42,791 nt of DNA from an uncultured Lachnoclostridium sp. (GCA_944376715.1 CALWDO010000021.1:1-42791); one strand, 5' to 3'; positions 16,408 through 26,213 are shown, counted from the first letter of the stretch. Made by a program: numbers and translations. The notes: generated from the letters alone by a model not told the origin.

Positions 16408-16637
16408 GATTCCGCTCCCCCTTTCTCCTCCTCGTCCGGCACATACTCCAACAGATCTCCCGGCTGACAGTTAAGCGCCCTGCAGATGGCGTCCAGCGTG
16501 GTCAGACGCACGGCTTTCGCCTTATTATTCTTCAGTATGGACAGATTCGCCAGCGTAATATCCACTTCTTTTGCCAGCTCCGTCAGTCCGATCTTCCTCT
16601 TTGCCATCATGACATCCAGATTGATGATAATCGCCAT
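16404..16637 (-). CDS. Small Cro/C1-type HTH regulator (YozG-like)
   Basis: A 77-residue protein that is mostly a helix-turn-helix domain: LTELAKEVDITLANLSILKN carries the two HTH helices, followed by LTTLDAICRALNCQPGDLLEY, a hallmark of this XRE subfamily. Such regulators are commonly encoded beside DUF2975 membrane proteins, as here (20 bp gap). The start has a GGAAGGGG-like site that overlaps the intergenic region. It may repress its own operon, possibly through the palindrome at 17209-17226. Confidence 0.92.
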   Translation of the reverse strand: MAIIINLDVMMAKRKIGLTELAKEVDITLANLSILKNNKAKAVRLTTLDAICRALNCQPGDLLEYVPDEEEKGGAES

Positions 16638-16657
16638 ATTCTATCCCGCCCCTTCCG

Positions 16658-17104
16658 TCAGATCGTCAGATCATTTTCCAGTTTATAAGTCACCGCCCGG
16701 TCGAAGACCTGAGCCAACACCTTGCTGAACAAACCTGCCACAATAAAAACCAGGACAATGACCAGCACCGCCGGCGTCAGATACAGGCAGGCTCTCCCCA
16801 CGCTCACCAGGACAATCAGAAAGCTGTAAGTCCCCATCCGGTTCAGACTCTCCACATTCTCCCTCACAAAACAGTCATCCGCCAGGACGCTGGCAAAAAT
16901 CTTCCTGAGCTCCCGGATAATCAGCACCGCCAGCAGACCGGATACGGCAAATAACAGCACCATCTGTCCGTAATACTGCCCAAAGCGAGGATTAATCGTC
17001 CCATAAAAACGGATGCTGAACGGCAGGGTCAGAGTTACTAAAATTCCTCCCACAAACATGACGTCCAGCATCCACTTGGTAAATATCGTCAATCGGTCTT
17101 TCAT
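16658..17104 (-). CDS. DUF2975 family membrane protein
   Basis: A 148-residue protein with four hydrophobic segments, matching the DUF2975 pattern; the cytoplasmic part between helices 2 and 3 has LRKIFASVLADDCFVRENVESLNRMG, where the F-x-x-x-N-x-x-x-L-x-x-x-G pattern is typical. The frame is open to an ATG at 17137, but the ATG at 17104 (MKDRLTIF) has GAGGAGG 5 nt before it and gives the common N-terminus. First gene of a three-gene operon with an HTH regulator and a large membrane protein. Function unknown. Confidence 0.88.
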   Translation of the reverse strand: MKDRLTIFTKWMLDVMFVGGILVTLTLPFSIRFYGTINPRFGQYYGQMVLLFAVSGLLAVLIIRELRKIFASVLADDCFVRENVESLNRMGTYSFLIVLVSVGRACLYLTPAVLVIVLVFIVAGLFSKVLAQVFDRAVTYKLENDLTI

Positions 17105-17162
17105 CGCATCCTCCTCATAATCCGGCACGGCTTCCATGTTTTTCCGTGCTCCTTTTGAAGAC

Positions 17163-17191
17163 AGAATAGCATCGTGTTAACCGATTGTCAA
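17163..17191 (-). promoter_or_regulatory. Promoter of DUF2975-HTH operon
   Basis: On the minus strand TTGACA (17186-17191) and TATTCT (17163-17168) are spaced by 17 nt, about 60 bp before the DUF2975 start. Confidence 0.8.
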
Positions 17192-17208
17192 TATATTTTT
17201 ATTGAATT

Positions 17209-17226
17209 ACGATAAATTTTTATCGT
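17209..17226. repeat. Perfect 18-bp palindrome
   Basis: ACGATAAA-TT-TTTATCGT, 3 bp beyond the DUF4179 stop and 17 bp upstream of the -35 box of the DUF2975 operon. It could be an operator for the HTH regulator or a weak terminator stem for the DUF4179 gene; there is no good T-run after it. Confidence 0.6.
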
Positions 17227-17228
17227 CT

Positions 17229-18443
17229 TTAATTTTGATATACTTTTTTATAGACCGTACAGGTCACAGTTCCGTCCGTGTTCATTTCCGCCAGTTCGAC
17301 CGTAAGGGCAGCATGCTCGTCAGATTCCTCATACTGGAAGGAATAAGCTGAGCCATCCTGGAAATCATCGGGAAAGAATTGTATCGAATTTACATATCCA
17401 TCCTCCACTTTCTGTTCAAAAAGAAAAGCCCCATCCTTTTCTTCCGCAGTCTGGCAGTCCTGGACCTTCATGCCCATCTTCTCCAAAACAGAATGGATGT
17501 CTTCCTCCCCTCCATTTAAAGATTCCAAAAATGTCAGGTAATCGGATGCCGCTCCGGCGTTGGTAATAAAATCCGCGGCTCCCTGGTCTGTTCCTTCTTC
17601 CTCCTCAGCCGCCCCGCCGCCTTCCTGCACTTTTTCCATTTCCTCTATATACTGCGCGGCTTTGTCCGGATCTGCTTTTTCTTCCGGTATGGGAAGCCGG
17701 AAAAGCAGATTGGTGCCTTCATACTCCGGATTCGGCGCAATCACACCGCTCTGTTCATCATAATCATATGCGTCTTTTTCATACAATGTTTTATCCAGCA
17801 CACACAGATATATCTCTCTGTCCGCAAAACAGGCAATACTGTCGCAGTCAATCATGCGGTATACGACGCCGTCAGTCTCAATCTCCGCGTATCCCCCGTC
17901 CATGGCGGCAATATTATATCTCCAGGGTTCCAGGCCCTGAATCAGAGGAGAGATGAAATACCCTTCGCCGCTGTCCCAAAATTCTTCTTTTGTCAGCGGA
18001 CTGCCGTCCAGAGCAGAGATTCCCATTACCGCGTAGAAATGATCCTTTTCGATGGTGTTCCCTTCCTCATCCAAAGAAAGCAGATTCTCTCCTTCTGTCA
18101 TGCCCAGTAATGTAAACGCATACTCTTTTCCATTCTGCGTCTCATTAACCGCTATGGCCCCTTCTCCCAGAAACAGATCCGCCACTTCCTCATATCCCAT
18201 CTCTTCCGCGGCCTCGTCCGGCGTAAGGAACCGCATGGCAGCGTGAACTGTTACGGCAGACAATGCTCCTATACACACGATAGCTGCTGCTGCCGCTTTA
18301 TAAGATCTCTTTTTCTTCATATCTGTGTCCTCCTTCCATTCCTGCATGATTCTCTGATGCAGGCGATCATCCGGCATTTCTTCCGTATGGAGACAGCCCT
18401 TCAATAAAACGTCCAATTCATACGGTTTCTTATCTGACTTCAT
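17229..18443 (-). CDS. DUF4179-type membrane-anchored anti-sigma-like protein
   Basis: A 404-residue protein: a short cytoplasmic N-terminus (about 45 residues), one membrane helix (about 47-69) and a large extracytoplasmic part rich in acidic residues. The start of the outer part (FLTPDEAAEEMGY) and the gene position after an ECF sigma factor fit the DUF4179 family, thought to be anti-sigma or sensing partners. The classical zinc-binding anti-sigma motif is not seen. An internal low-complexity Glu/Gly stretch lies near residues 285-300. Its start lies inside the sigma gene (14-bp overlap), so the two are translated together. Confidence 0.8.
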   Translation of the reverse strand: MKSDKKPYELDVLLKGCLHTEEMPDDRLHQRIMQEWKEDTDMKKKRSYKAAAAAIVCIGALSAVTVHAAMRFLTPDEAAEEMGYEEVADLFLGEGAIAVNETQNGKEYAFTLLGMTEGENLLSLDEEGNTIEKDHFYAVMGISALDGSPLTKEEFWDSGEGYFISPLIQGLEPWRYNIAAMDGGYAEIETDGVVYRMIDCDSIACFADREIYLCVLDKTLYEKDAYDYDEQSGVIAPNPEYEGTNLLFRLPIPEEKADPDKAAQYIEEMEKVQEGGGAAEEEEGTDQGAADFITNAGAASDYLTFLESLNGGEEDIHSVLEKMGMKVQDCQTAEEKDGAFLFEQKVEDGYVNSIQFFPDDFQDGSAYSFQYEESDEHAALTVELAEMNTDGTVTCTVYKKVYQN

Positions 18444-18963
18444 ATCCGTGCTCCTCCATTCTTTCTCTCAATATTTTTCTGGCTTTATACAGCCTGCTCT
18501 CCACTGTGCCGCTGGGAATCTTCAGGATATCCGCGATCTCAGCCGCTGTCAGATCCATGGCATAATGCAGCACCACTACAATCCGATAGCGCTCTTTCAA
18601 TGCCGACACTTCCTGACTTAGTATCTTTGCGATCTCCTGATCCTCCGCCACCTGTTCCGGCAGCGGCTGTCTGCTCACAAAGTACACACTTTCCAACTGC
18701 TCATCTGCGTCTGCCTGAGGCGCGATGCGCTGCCTTCTGGCATATTTTCTTTTCTTCGCCTTCCACTGAAGAACCGCTTTTCCGATCAGCCAGCTCTTTG
18801 GATTTCTCCGAAAATCAATGGCGTCTTTCTGCTCCATCGCCGCCAGCCACGTATCCTGAAACAGTTCATCCGCTTCATCCCGGCTTCCTGTCAGCCGCAG
18901 GCAGACGGCATAGATATCCTTTTCATAGCGGATCAATAAAGATTCAAATTCATCCCTTGTCAC
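18430..18963 (-). CDS. ECF-type RNA polymerase sigma factor
   Basis: A 177-residue sigma-70 family member of the extracytoplasmic-function group: region 2 (YEKDIYAVCLRLTGSRDEAD, then ELFQDTWLAA) and region 4 (LKERYRIVVVLHYAMDLTAA, then EIADILKIPSGTVESRLYKAR with the HTH). The frame extends to an ATG at 18984, but the GTG at 18963 is favoured because GAAGGAGAG precedes it by about 6 nt, while the ATG has no visible ribosome binding site. It should direct RNA polymerase to its own regulon and is probably held by the DUF4179 protein encoded downstream. Confidence 0.92.
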   Translation of the reverse strand: MTRDEFESLLIRYEKDIYAVCLRLTGSRDEADELFQDTWLAAMEQKDAIDFRRNPKSWLIGKAVLQWKAKKRKYARRQRIAPQADADEQLESVYFVSRQPLPEQVAEDQEIAKILSQEVSALKERYRIVVVLHYAMDLTAAEIADILKIPSGTVESRLYKARKILRERMEEHGYEVR

Positions 18964-19100
18964 TGTGTTCTCTCCTTCGTCCATGAACTTACAGGCCCTG
19001 TACTTCTATATAGCCCCGGGGATACGAATTCTTCATTTTATGTGCAAAATTTGCGTACAAAATCCAAAAGGGAACCTCTTGTCCCTGTTCTCCCTCAGTG

Positions 19101-19128
19101 TTACAATAAATCTGCAACGTTGTATTAT
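19101..19128 (+). promoter_or_regulatory. Probable promoter of the flavin reductase gene
   Basis: TTACAA (19101-19106) and TATTAT (19123-19128), 16-nt spacing, 27 bp before the start codon. Confidence 0.5.
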
Positions 19129-19154
19129 TCTATCATCATACAGGAGGTATTACT

Positions 19155-19715
19155 ATGAGAAAAAACTTCGGGGCAAAACCCTATACTTATCCGCAGCCGG
19201 TATTGATCATCGCCACCTATGATGAAAACGGCGCGCCGGACGCCATGAACGCCGCCTGGGGCGGTATCAGCGACGACACACAGATCTCCATGTGCCTGAG
19301 CGCCGGACATAAAACAGTGAAAAATATCCAGGCCCGCAAAGCCTTTACCGTCAGCATGGCAGACGCGGCCCACGTGGCTGCCTGTGATTATGTCGGCATC
19401 GTCTCCGGAAATAAAGTACCTGATAAATTCGAGAAAGCCGGATTCCATGCCACAAAATCCGAATTTGTGGACGCTCCGTTGATCGACGAGCTTCCTATGG
19501 CTCTGGAATGCACACTGGTCAGCTATGATCCTGAAACCTGCCGTCTGGTAGGCGAGATCGTCAACGTCAGCGCGGACGAGCGCATCCTCGATGAAAATGG
19601 CAAGATCGACCCCGCCAAGCTGGAACCGATCACCTTCGATCCGGTCAACAATGTGTATCTGAAACTGGGTGAGAAAGTGGGAAATGCATTTAAGGATGGA
19701 ATGCAGCTGAAATAG
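19155..19715 (+). CDS. Flavin reductase-like FMN-binding protein
   Basis: A 186-residue cytoplasmic protein of the flavin reductase-like split-barrel group. The N-terminal part PQPVLIIATYDENGAPDAMNAAWGG, the VSMADAAHVAACDYVG segment and the late GEIVNVSAD strand are typical of the clostridial members that bind FMN and catalyse small redox reactions with unknown substrates. AGGAGG sits 9 nt before the ATG. It appears monocistronic; a structured RNA with its own promoter begins 75 bp after its stop. Confidence 0.92.
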   Translation: MRKNFGAKPYTYPQPVLIIATYDENGAPDAMNAAWGGISDDTQISMCLSAGHKTVKNIQARKAFTVSMADAAHVAACDYVGIVSGNKVPDKFEKAGFHATKSEFVDAPLIDELPMALECTLVSYDPETCRLVGEIVNVSADERILDENGKIDPAKLEPITFDPVNNVYLKLGEKVGNAFKDGMQLK

Positions 19716-19773
19716 GCAGACAAATTGAACCCATTATTTAGAGAATAAGATAACTAAGATATATATAGCAATA

Positions 19774-19782
19774 TGTTATACT
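19774..19782 (+). promoter_or_regulatory. Extended -10 promoter of the structured RNA
   Basis: TGTTATACT is an extended -10 element (TG at 19774-19775, TATACT at 19777-19782). Transcription would start close to the first base of the long terminal stem at 19790. The -35 region is weak. Confidence 0.65.
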
Positions 19783-19789
19783 AAATGCA

Positions 19790-19950
19790 GGAAAGCCAAA
19801 ACGCATAAAAGGCGGTCTACCCTCCGTTTTTCGGAGGGGCTAACCCTCCAGGTTTGTATCCTTTAGATTCGCACTAGTGAACGGCTGCCTCACACGAGGT
19901 AAAGTTATTAGTTTTCAGGTAGGCCGTGTATGTTTGGCTTTCCTTTTTCT
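19790..19950 (+). ncRNA. Structured noncoding RNA, candidate raiA-motif
   Basis: No convincing reading frame is present. The 5' end GGAAAGCCAAA (19790-19800) pairs perfectly with TTTGGCTTTCC (19933-19943), followed by a T-run that would terminate transcription. Inside, GGTCTACC (19814-19821) pairs with GGTAGGCC, CCCTCCG/CGGAGGG (19820-19838) forms a strong hairpin with a T5 loop, and CCTC-ACAC-GAGG (19888-19899) a second one. The multi-branched core and closing helix resemble my recollection of the raiA RNA motif of Firmicutes; a 6S RNA is less likely because 6S is essentially a rod with a central bubble. The RNA character is well supported, the family only tentatively. Confidence 0.75.
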
Positions 19951-20025
19951 ATTATCAATATATCATATATAAAAGTAAGGTACAAGAAAAAAATTTTTCT
20001 TTCCACTGTTTCACATCTCGTTCTA

Positions 20026-21357
20026 CTAATATAGAAACACATTCAAAGACTGATCCAGCTGCGCGCTGATCTCCTCCGCTGTACTTCTCAGGTCATTCAT
20101 GTCCTGCCAGCCAAGCCAGGTCTCGCTCTCCTGCCACCCGGAAAAGTATTGCTCCGCAGCATTTTCATAGTCTTCTTCTGATATAGCGTTCCCTGAAGCG
20201 TCCGTACAGGTCACACTGGGCGTTTCTCCATTATATATGGTTGTACGGCAGGCAATGGGGGATGTCAGGATCTTTCCATCCTGCAGCGTAAGAGAACGAA
20301 CGTTTTCATAATACTCCGCCGCTCCATTTCTCGTCATATCGTAAACCGCATAATAAAACGCTCCCTGTTCATTCATATATGTTTTCAGCAGACTGGCAGT
20401 ATTGGTGGGCGCCTCCGATCCTCCCATGGAACCGGTCATAAGATCCGGCTGGGAGTCGCCCTCCACAAAATCAGTCTCACACTCTGCTAATCCGTCATAG
20501 TTCTCATTGATCTCATAAAATCTGCTGTAGGTATACATACCGGTTCCGCCCATGTTGGAGACGACCACCTCATATCTGCCGTTGTGGTCCAGATCCGCAA
20601 CCGCGTACTGATAAAGATCGTCGGCATAGTCCAGTTCCCCTGCCCACATATCCCTGTTTTCCGCAATCACCTTCATCTGACTGTCTGTACTCCTCTGCCC
20701 ATTCATAGATGCAAAGTAATCCCAATAGTCCTCCCTCGCATCCATAATTGCTGTCACACTGTCCGTCAGGTGATTTTTTAGCAGGTATTCTGTGAGCAGC
20801 TGATCCTCCTCGAATCCCTGTTTGTTTTCCAACTGGAAATATATCCGGGCAAGCTGATACCCTTCGCCTGACATAGTCTCATACTCGCAGATCGTGATCA
20901 CATCATCCAGTCCATCCTCATTATAGTCTCTAAATGCCACCGCAGACACTGCCAGAAACAGATCTGAATTGGTATGTTCTTCATTCCATCCGGGGAATTC
21001 GTACAATACCTGCCCATCCTTCATGAGACAGAATCTCACATCCGGATTCATGCCGTCCGCTGCAAAAGAACTGTTTTCCGGGGCATAGGCTGCAAATGTC
21101 ACGCTGCCCCATTCTCCCAGATCTACCTGAAACGTCTGATCCTTTATGAGCGTACCAGAGATATCCGAAATACCGTCCTCTGACGCCGGCATATCCGCAG
21201 CCTCCGCTTCTGTTTCCGGGTCTCCCGCTTCCGAAATATCCTCTGAGATATCTTCCGCCATATCAGTTTCTGTTTCGTTTTGGGTGCCGCTGCCGCATCC
21301 CGTCATCCCGATCAATAACGCAAACAGAACCGCGGACAGTAATTCTTTTCTCCTCAT
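20026..21357 (-). CDS. Lipoprotein with FG-GAP/VCBS-like repeats
   Basis: A 443-residue exported protein with lipobox MTGC (Cys21), followed by an acidic Glu/Asp/Ser-rich linker to about residue 65. Two calcium-loop like segments, FRDYNEDGLDDVIT and VADLDHNGRYEVVVS, match the D-x-N/D-x-D/N-G pattern of FG-GAP/VCBS repeats, which form beta-propeller blades. A C-terminal helical part ends in LDQSLNVFLY. Probably an extracellular surface protein; I do not recognise its function. It is on the same strand as tuf but lies beyond the tuf terminator. An AT-rich palindrome at about 19985-20003 may be a weak terminator for it. Confidence 0.75.
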   Translation of the reverse strand: MRRKELLSAVLFALLIGMTGCGSGTQNETETDMAEDISEDISEAGDPETEAEAADMPASEDGISDISGTLIKDQTFQVDLGEWGSVTFAAYAPENSSFAADGMNPDVRFCLMKDGQVLYEFPGWNEEHTNSDLFLAVSAVAFRDYNEDGLDDVITICEYETMSGEGYQLARIYFQLENKQGFEEDQLLTEYLLKNHLTDSVTAIMDAREDYWDYFASMNGQRSTDSQMKVIAENRDMWAGELDYADDLYQYAVADLDHNGRYEVVVSNMGGTGMYTYSRFYEINENYDGLAECETDFVEGDSQPDLMTGSMGGSEAPTNTASLLKTYMNEQGAFYYAVYDMTRNGAAEYYENVRSLTLQDGKILTSPIACRTTIYNGETPSVTCTDASGNAISEEDYENAAEQYFSGWQESETWLGWQDMNDLRSTAEEISAQLDQSLNVFLY

Positions 21358-21433
21358 GACAGATATCCTCCCATTTCATCTGTAATCTGTGTCTTTCCAT
21401 TATACACTACATTTCGGCATTTTTACATAAAAA

Positions 21434-21461
21434 GAAACCCTCGAGCGAACTCGGGGGTTTC
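21434..21461 (-). terminator. tuf / str operon terminator
   Basis: A 12-bp stem (GAAACCCTCGAG at 21434-21445 with CTCGGGGGTTTC at 21450-21461, one G-T pair) and a CGAA loop, followed on the minus strand by TTTTTAT. It lies 45 bp after the tuf stop. Confidence 0.92.
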
Positions 21462-21505
21462 TGTATTTTGCCTTTCAGGCACTTATCTCATTGCTTACGC
21501 GCAAA

Positions 21506-22693
21506 TTACTCGATAACGGTAGCAACACGTCCGGAACCAACGGTTCTTCCGCCCTCACGGATAGCGAAGGTAAGACCCTGCTCCATAGCGATCGGGTGGA
21601 TCAGCTCGATGGTCATCTCAACGTTGTCACCCGGCATGCACATCTCAGTTCCTTCCGGAAGAGTGATAACACCGGTAACGTCAGTGGTTCTGAAGTAGAA
21701 CTGCGGTCTGTAGTTGTTGAAGAACGGCGTATGACGGCCACCCTCGTCCTTGGTCAGAACGTATACCTGAGCGGTAAATTTGGTGTGGCAGGTAACGCTG
21801 CCCGGTTTTGCAAGAACCTGTCCACGAACGATCTCGGTTCTCTGAATACCACGAAGCAGTGCTCCGATGTTGTCTCCAGCCTGAGCCTCGTCCAGAAGTT
21901 TACGGAACATCTCGATACCGGTAACAACAGTTTTCTTCTTATCCTCTTTTACGCCAACGATCTCAACTTCGTCGTTCAGGTGCAGCACACCACGCTCTAC
22001 TCTACCAGTAGCAACGGTACCACGTCCGGTAATGGTGAATACGTCCTCAACCGGCATCAGGAACGGTTTGTCGGTATCACGCTGCGGATCCGGGATATAC
22101 TCGTCTACAGTGTCCATAAGCTCCATGATCTTGTCTCCCCATGGGCCGTCCGGATCTTCCAGAGCTTTCAGAGCGGAACCTTTGATGATCGGGCATCCTT
22201 CGAAGCCGTACTCCTCAAGCTGCTCGGTAACTTCCATCTCAACCAGCTCGATCAGCTCTTCGTCGTCTACCATATCGCATTTGTTCAGGAATACAACGAT
22301 GTACGGAACACCTACCTGACGGGACAGAAGGATGTGCTCTTTGGTCTGAGCCATCACACCGTCGGTAGCTGCTACTACCAGGATAGCGCCGTCCATCTGT
22401 GCAGCACCGGTGATCATGTTCTTTACATAGTCAGCATGACCTGGGCAGTCAACGTGTGCGTAATGTCTCTTTGCGGTCTCATACTCAACGTGAGCAGTAG
22501 AGATGGTGATACCACGCTCTCTCTCTTCCGGAGCTTTATCGATGTTCTCGAAATCAGTAGCGGTGTTACCCGGAACTCTTGCAGCCAGCACTTTGGTGAT
22601 TGCTGCGGTCAGAGTGGTTTTACCATGGTCTACGTGACCGATGGTACCAATATTACAATGTGGTTTAGTTCTCTCGAACTTAGCTTTTGCCAT
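21506..22693 (-). CDS. tuf: Elongation factor Tu
   Basis: A 395-residue GTPase that brings aminoacyl-tRNA to the ribosome. G1 GHVDHGKTT (about 19-27), G3 DCPGHADY, G4 NKCD and G5 SALK are all intact, and the C-terminal barrels are full length (family about 395-400). AAGGAGGAAATCAAA precedes the ATG. Last gene of the str operon, 101 bp after fusA, where it has a promoter of its own; the terminator follows. Confidence 0.99.
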   Translation of the reverse strand: MAKAKFERTKPHCNIGTIGHVDHGKTTLTAAITKVLAARVPGNTATDFENIDKAPEERERGITISTAHVEYETAKRHYAHVDCPGHADYVKNMITGAAQMDGAILVVAATDGVMAQTKEHILLSRQVGVPYIVVFLNKCDMVDDEELIELVEMEVTEQLEEYGFEGCPIIKGSALKALEDPDGPWGDKIMELMDTVDEYIPDPQRDTDKPFLMPVEDVFTITGRGTVATGRVERGVLHLNDEVEIVGVKEDKKKTVVTGIEMFRKLLDEAQAGDNIGALLRGIQRTEIVRGQVLAKPGSVTCHTKFTAQVYVLTKDEGGRHTPFFNNYRPQFYFRTTDVTGVITLPEGTEMCMPGDNVEMTIELIHPIAMEQGLTFAIREGGRTVGSGRVATVIE

Positions 22694-22752
22694 TTTGATT
22701 TCCTCCTTAACAGATAAACTTCTAAGTTTTCTTACGCAATCAGCTAATTTTG

Positions 22753-22781
22753 ATTATATTTCAAATAGACTTGTTTTGCAA
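22753..22781 (-). promoter_or_regulatory. Internal promoter for tuf
   Basis: Minus-strand TTGCAA (22776-22781) and TATAAT (22753-22758) with 17-nt spacing in the fusA-tuf gap. Allows extra tuf transcription independent of the str promoter. Confidence 0.7.
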
Positions 22782-22794
22782 GCCCATTTGCATT

Positions 22795-24912
22795 TTATTT
22801 TGCTTTTGCAGCCAGAACTTTTTCCTGTACGCTCTTCGGTACCTGTTCATATCTCTCAAAGAACATAGAATAGTTACCACGGCCCTGGGTTCTGGAACGA
22901 AGATCGGTTGCATAACCGAACATCTCTGCCAGCGGCACATAACCTTTGATCATCTTACCGCCGCCGATATCTTCCATACCTTCGATATGACCACGGCGGG
23001 AGTTGATGTCACCGATAACGTCTCCCATGTAATCTTCCGGAGTCGTTACCTCTACCTTCATGATCGGCTCCAGCAGAACCGGTCCGCCTTTCTGCATAGC
23101 TTCCTTGAATGCCAGAGATCCGGCGATATGGAATGCCATCTCAGAAGAGTCGACCTCATGGTAAGATCCATCGAATACAGTTGCATGGATACCCAGTACC
23201 GGGAAACCTCCCAGAATACCGGATTTTGCCGCCTCTTCGATACCTTCGCCGACAGCCGGGATGTATTCCTTCGGAATCGCACCGCCTACGACAGTAGAAT
23301 CGAATTTGAACAGCTCTTCTCCATTGGGATCCATCGGTTCAAAGTGTACTTTACAGTGACCATACTGTCCACGTCCGCCGGACTGCTTCGCATACTTAGA
23401 ATCTACATCTACGGCTTTGGTGATGGTCTCTTTGTAAGCAACCTGCGGAGCACCTACGTTTGCCTCTACTTTGAACTCGCGAAGCAGACGGTCTACGATA
23501 ATCTCCAGATGAAGCTCTCCCATACCGGCGATGATGGTCTGTCCCGTTTCCTGATCCGTATGCGCACGGAAAGTCGGGTCTTCCTCTGCCAGTTTTGCGA
23601 GAGACTCGCCCAGTTTGCCCTGTCCGGCTTTGGTCTTCGGCTCGATAGCCAGCTCGATAACCGGTTCCGGGAATTCCATGGACTCCAGGATTACCGGATG
23701 CTGCTCATCACAGATGGTATCACCGGTGGTGGTTACTTTGAATCCAACCGCAGCAGCGATATCACCGGAATATACTTTGTCCAGCTCCTGTCTCTTGTTT
23801 GCGTGCATCTGAAGGATACGGCCCACGCGCTCCTTCTTGTCTTTGGTTGAGTTATATACATAAGAACCAGAATTCATGGTTCCGGAGTATACACGGAAGA
23901 ATGCGAGCTTACCTACAAACGGGTCTGCCATGATCTTGAATGCCAGAGCGGAGAACGGTTCTTCATCGGAAGAATGTCTCTCAACCTCATTTCCGTCCAT
24001 ATCCACACCTTTGATCGGCGGAATATCGAGCGGAGACGGCATGTACTCGATCACTGCATCCAGCATCTTCTGTACACCTTTGTTTCTGTATGCGCTTCCG
24101 CAGCATACCGGAACTGCCGTACACTCGCAGGTAGCTTTTCTCAGCACAGCCTTCAGTGCGTCTACGCTGGGTTCTTCACCTTCCAGATATTCCATCATCA
24201 GGTCATCGTCCAGCTCGCAGATCTTTTCGATCAGCTCAGTGTGATACAGTTCAGCGTCGTCTTTCATATCGTCCGGAATATCTACGATAGAAATATCTTC
24301 GCCCTTGTCATCATTGTAAATATACGCTTTCATCTCGAACAGGTCGATGATTCCTTTGAACTCATCTTCCTTTCCGATCGGAAGCTGAATGCAGATAGCG
24401 TTCTTACCCAGACGGGTTCTGATCTGATCTACTGCATTATAGAAATTCGCGCCCAGGATATCCATCTTGTTGATGAATGCCATACGCGGTACATTGTAGG
24501 TATCAGCCTGACGCCATACGTTTTCAGACTGAGGCTCTACGCCACCCTTTGCGCAAAATACGCCTACAGCGCCGTCCAGCACACGAAGGGAACGCTCCAC
24601 CTCTACGGTGAAGTCCACATGGCCCGGGGTATCAATGATATTGATACGGTGCTCAAGAGCACCCGGCTTCGGCTTGCAGTTCTCCTGCAGCGTCCAGTGA
24701 CAGGTGGTAGCTGCGGAAGTGATGGTGATACCTCTCTCCTGCTCCTGCTCCATCCAGTCCATGGTAGCAGTACCTTCGTGGGTATCGCCGATCTTATAGT
24801 TAACACCAGTATAATACAGAATACGCTCGGTCAATGTGGTCTTACCCGCATCGATATGAGCCATAATTCCGATATTCCTGGTTCTCTCCAACGGATATTC
24901 TCTTCCAGCCAA
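22795..24912 (-). CDS. fusA: Elongation factor G
   Basis: A 705-residue translational GTPase for ribosome translocation. G1 AHIDAGKTT at about residue 17-25, G3 DTPGHVDF and G4 NKMD are intact, and the five-domain length is normal. The start codon is TTG at 24912, with AGGAGG 8 nt upstream; no ATG nearby would give the conserved N-terminus [16 protein letters not shown]. It lies 45 bp after rpsG in the str operon. Confidence 0.98.
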   Translation of the reverse strand: MAGREYPLERTRNIGIMAHIDAGKTTLTERILYYTGVNYKIGDTHEGTATMDWMEQEQERGITITSAATTCHWTLQENCKPKPGALEHRINIIDTPGHVDFTVEVERSLRVLDGAVGVFCAKGGVEPQSENVWRQADTYNVPRMAFINKMDILGANFYNAVDQIRTRLGKNAICIQLPIGKEDEFKGIIDLFEMKAYIYNDDKGEDISIVDIPDDMKDDAELYHTELIEKICELDDDLMMEYLEGEEPSVDALKAVLRKATCECTAVPVCCGSAYRNKGVQKMLDAVIEYMPSPLDIPPIKGVDMDGNEVERHSSDEEPFSALAFKIMADPFVGKLAFFRVYSGTMNSGSYVYNSTKDKKERVGRILQMHANKRQELDKVYSGDIAAAVGFKVTTTGDTICDEQHPVILESMEFPEPVIELAIEPKTKAGQGKLGESLAKLAEEDPTFRAHTDQETGQTIIAGMGELHLEIIVDRLLREFKVEANVGAPQVAYKETITKAVDVDSKYAKQSGGRGQYGHCKVHFEPMDPNGEELFKFDSTVVGGAIPKEYIPAVGEGIEEAAKSGILGGFPVLGIHATVFDGSYHEVDSSEMAFHIAGSLAFKEAMQKGGPVLLEPIMKVEVTTPEDYMGDVIGDINSRRGHIEGMEDIGGGKMIKGYVPLAEMFGYATDLRSRTQGRGNYSMFFERYEQVPKSVQEKVLAAKAK

Positions 24913-24957
24913 TGGATTTTCCTCCTTATACGAGTCGCCAAACGAGACGCACGCTTA

Positions 24958-25656
<699 letters not shown>

Positions 25657-26079
25657 TTATTTCTTAGCGTCTTTCGGTCTCTTAGCGCCGTATTTGGAAC
25701 GCGCCTGACGTCTCTTAGCAACGCCTGCGGTATCCAGCGTACCACGTACGATGTGATATCTGGTACCTGGTAAGTCTTTTACCCTTCCTCCACGGATCAG
25801 CACAACGCTGTGCTCCTGAAGGTTGTGTCCCTCACCCGGGATATAGCTGGTAACTTCGATACCATTGGAAAGACGTACTCTGGCGATCTTTCTCAGAGCT
25901 GAGTTCGGCTTCTTCGGAGTCGCGGTCTTCACTGCGGTGCAAACGCCGCGCTTCTGCGGTGCGGAAGCATCGGTCGGTCTTTTCTTCAGAGAGTTAAATC
26001 CTTTCTGGAGAGCCGGTGCAGTAGACTTCTTTACAGATGTCTGTCTTCCTTTTCTTACTAACTGGTTGAATGTTGGCAT
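25657..26079 (-). CDS. rpsL: 30S ribosomal protein S12
   Basis: A 140-residue decoding-centre protein. [11 protein letters not shown] and the [10 protein letters not shown] loop carry both lysines whose mutation gives streptomycin resistance, so the protein is of the wild-type form. The frame extends slightly further up, but the ATG at 26079 ([12 protein letters not shown]) follows CAGGAGGTG and gives the conserved start. First gene of the str operon. Confidence 0.99.
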   Translation of the reverse strand: MPTFNQLVRKGRQTSVKKSTAPALQKGFNSLKKRPTDASAPQKRGVCTAVKTATPKKPNSALRKIARVRLSNGIEVTSYIPGEGHNLQEHSVVLIRGGRVKDLPGTRYHIVRGTLDTAGVAKRRQARSKYGAKRPKDAKK

Positions 26080-26178
26080 TCCTTTCACCTCCTGCATATT
26101 TTGGTGGCAGGTCTATCCTGCGAATATGACTGCTGTGATTTCAGACTCGCTGAAATACATGCGCCTAAATACGCATGC
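26080..26178 (-). promoter_or_regulatory. Structured str operon leader
   Basis: The roughly 100-nt 5' leader holds two successive hairpins: ATTTCAG/CTGAAAT (26138-26156) and ATGCG/CGCAT (26159-26176). These could influence expression or stability; no known leader family is recognised. Confidence 0.4.
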
Positions 26179-26184
26179 TAGATT

Positions 26185-26213
26185 ATTATATAAAAGCCAA
26201 ATTTTCTTGTCAA
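26185..26213 (-). promoter_or_regulatory. str operon promoter
   Basis: Minus-strand TTGACA (26208-26213) and TATAAT (26185-26190), exact consensus boxes at the ideal 17-nt spacing. The strongest promoter in the window, consistent with ribosomal protein and elongation factor genes behind it. Confidence 0.92.

Noticed and set aside
19790-19950. 6S RNA as identity of the structured RNA
   Set aside because: A strong internal hairpin and multi-branched core do not fit the long rod with a central bubble of 6S; kept only as a less likely alternative.
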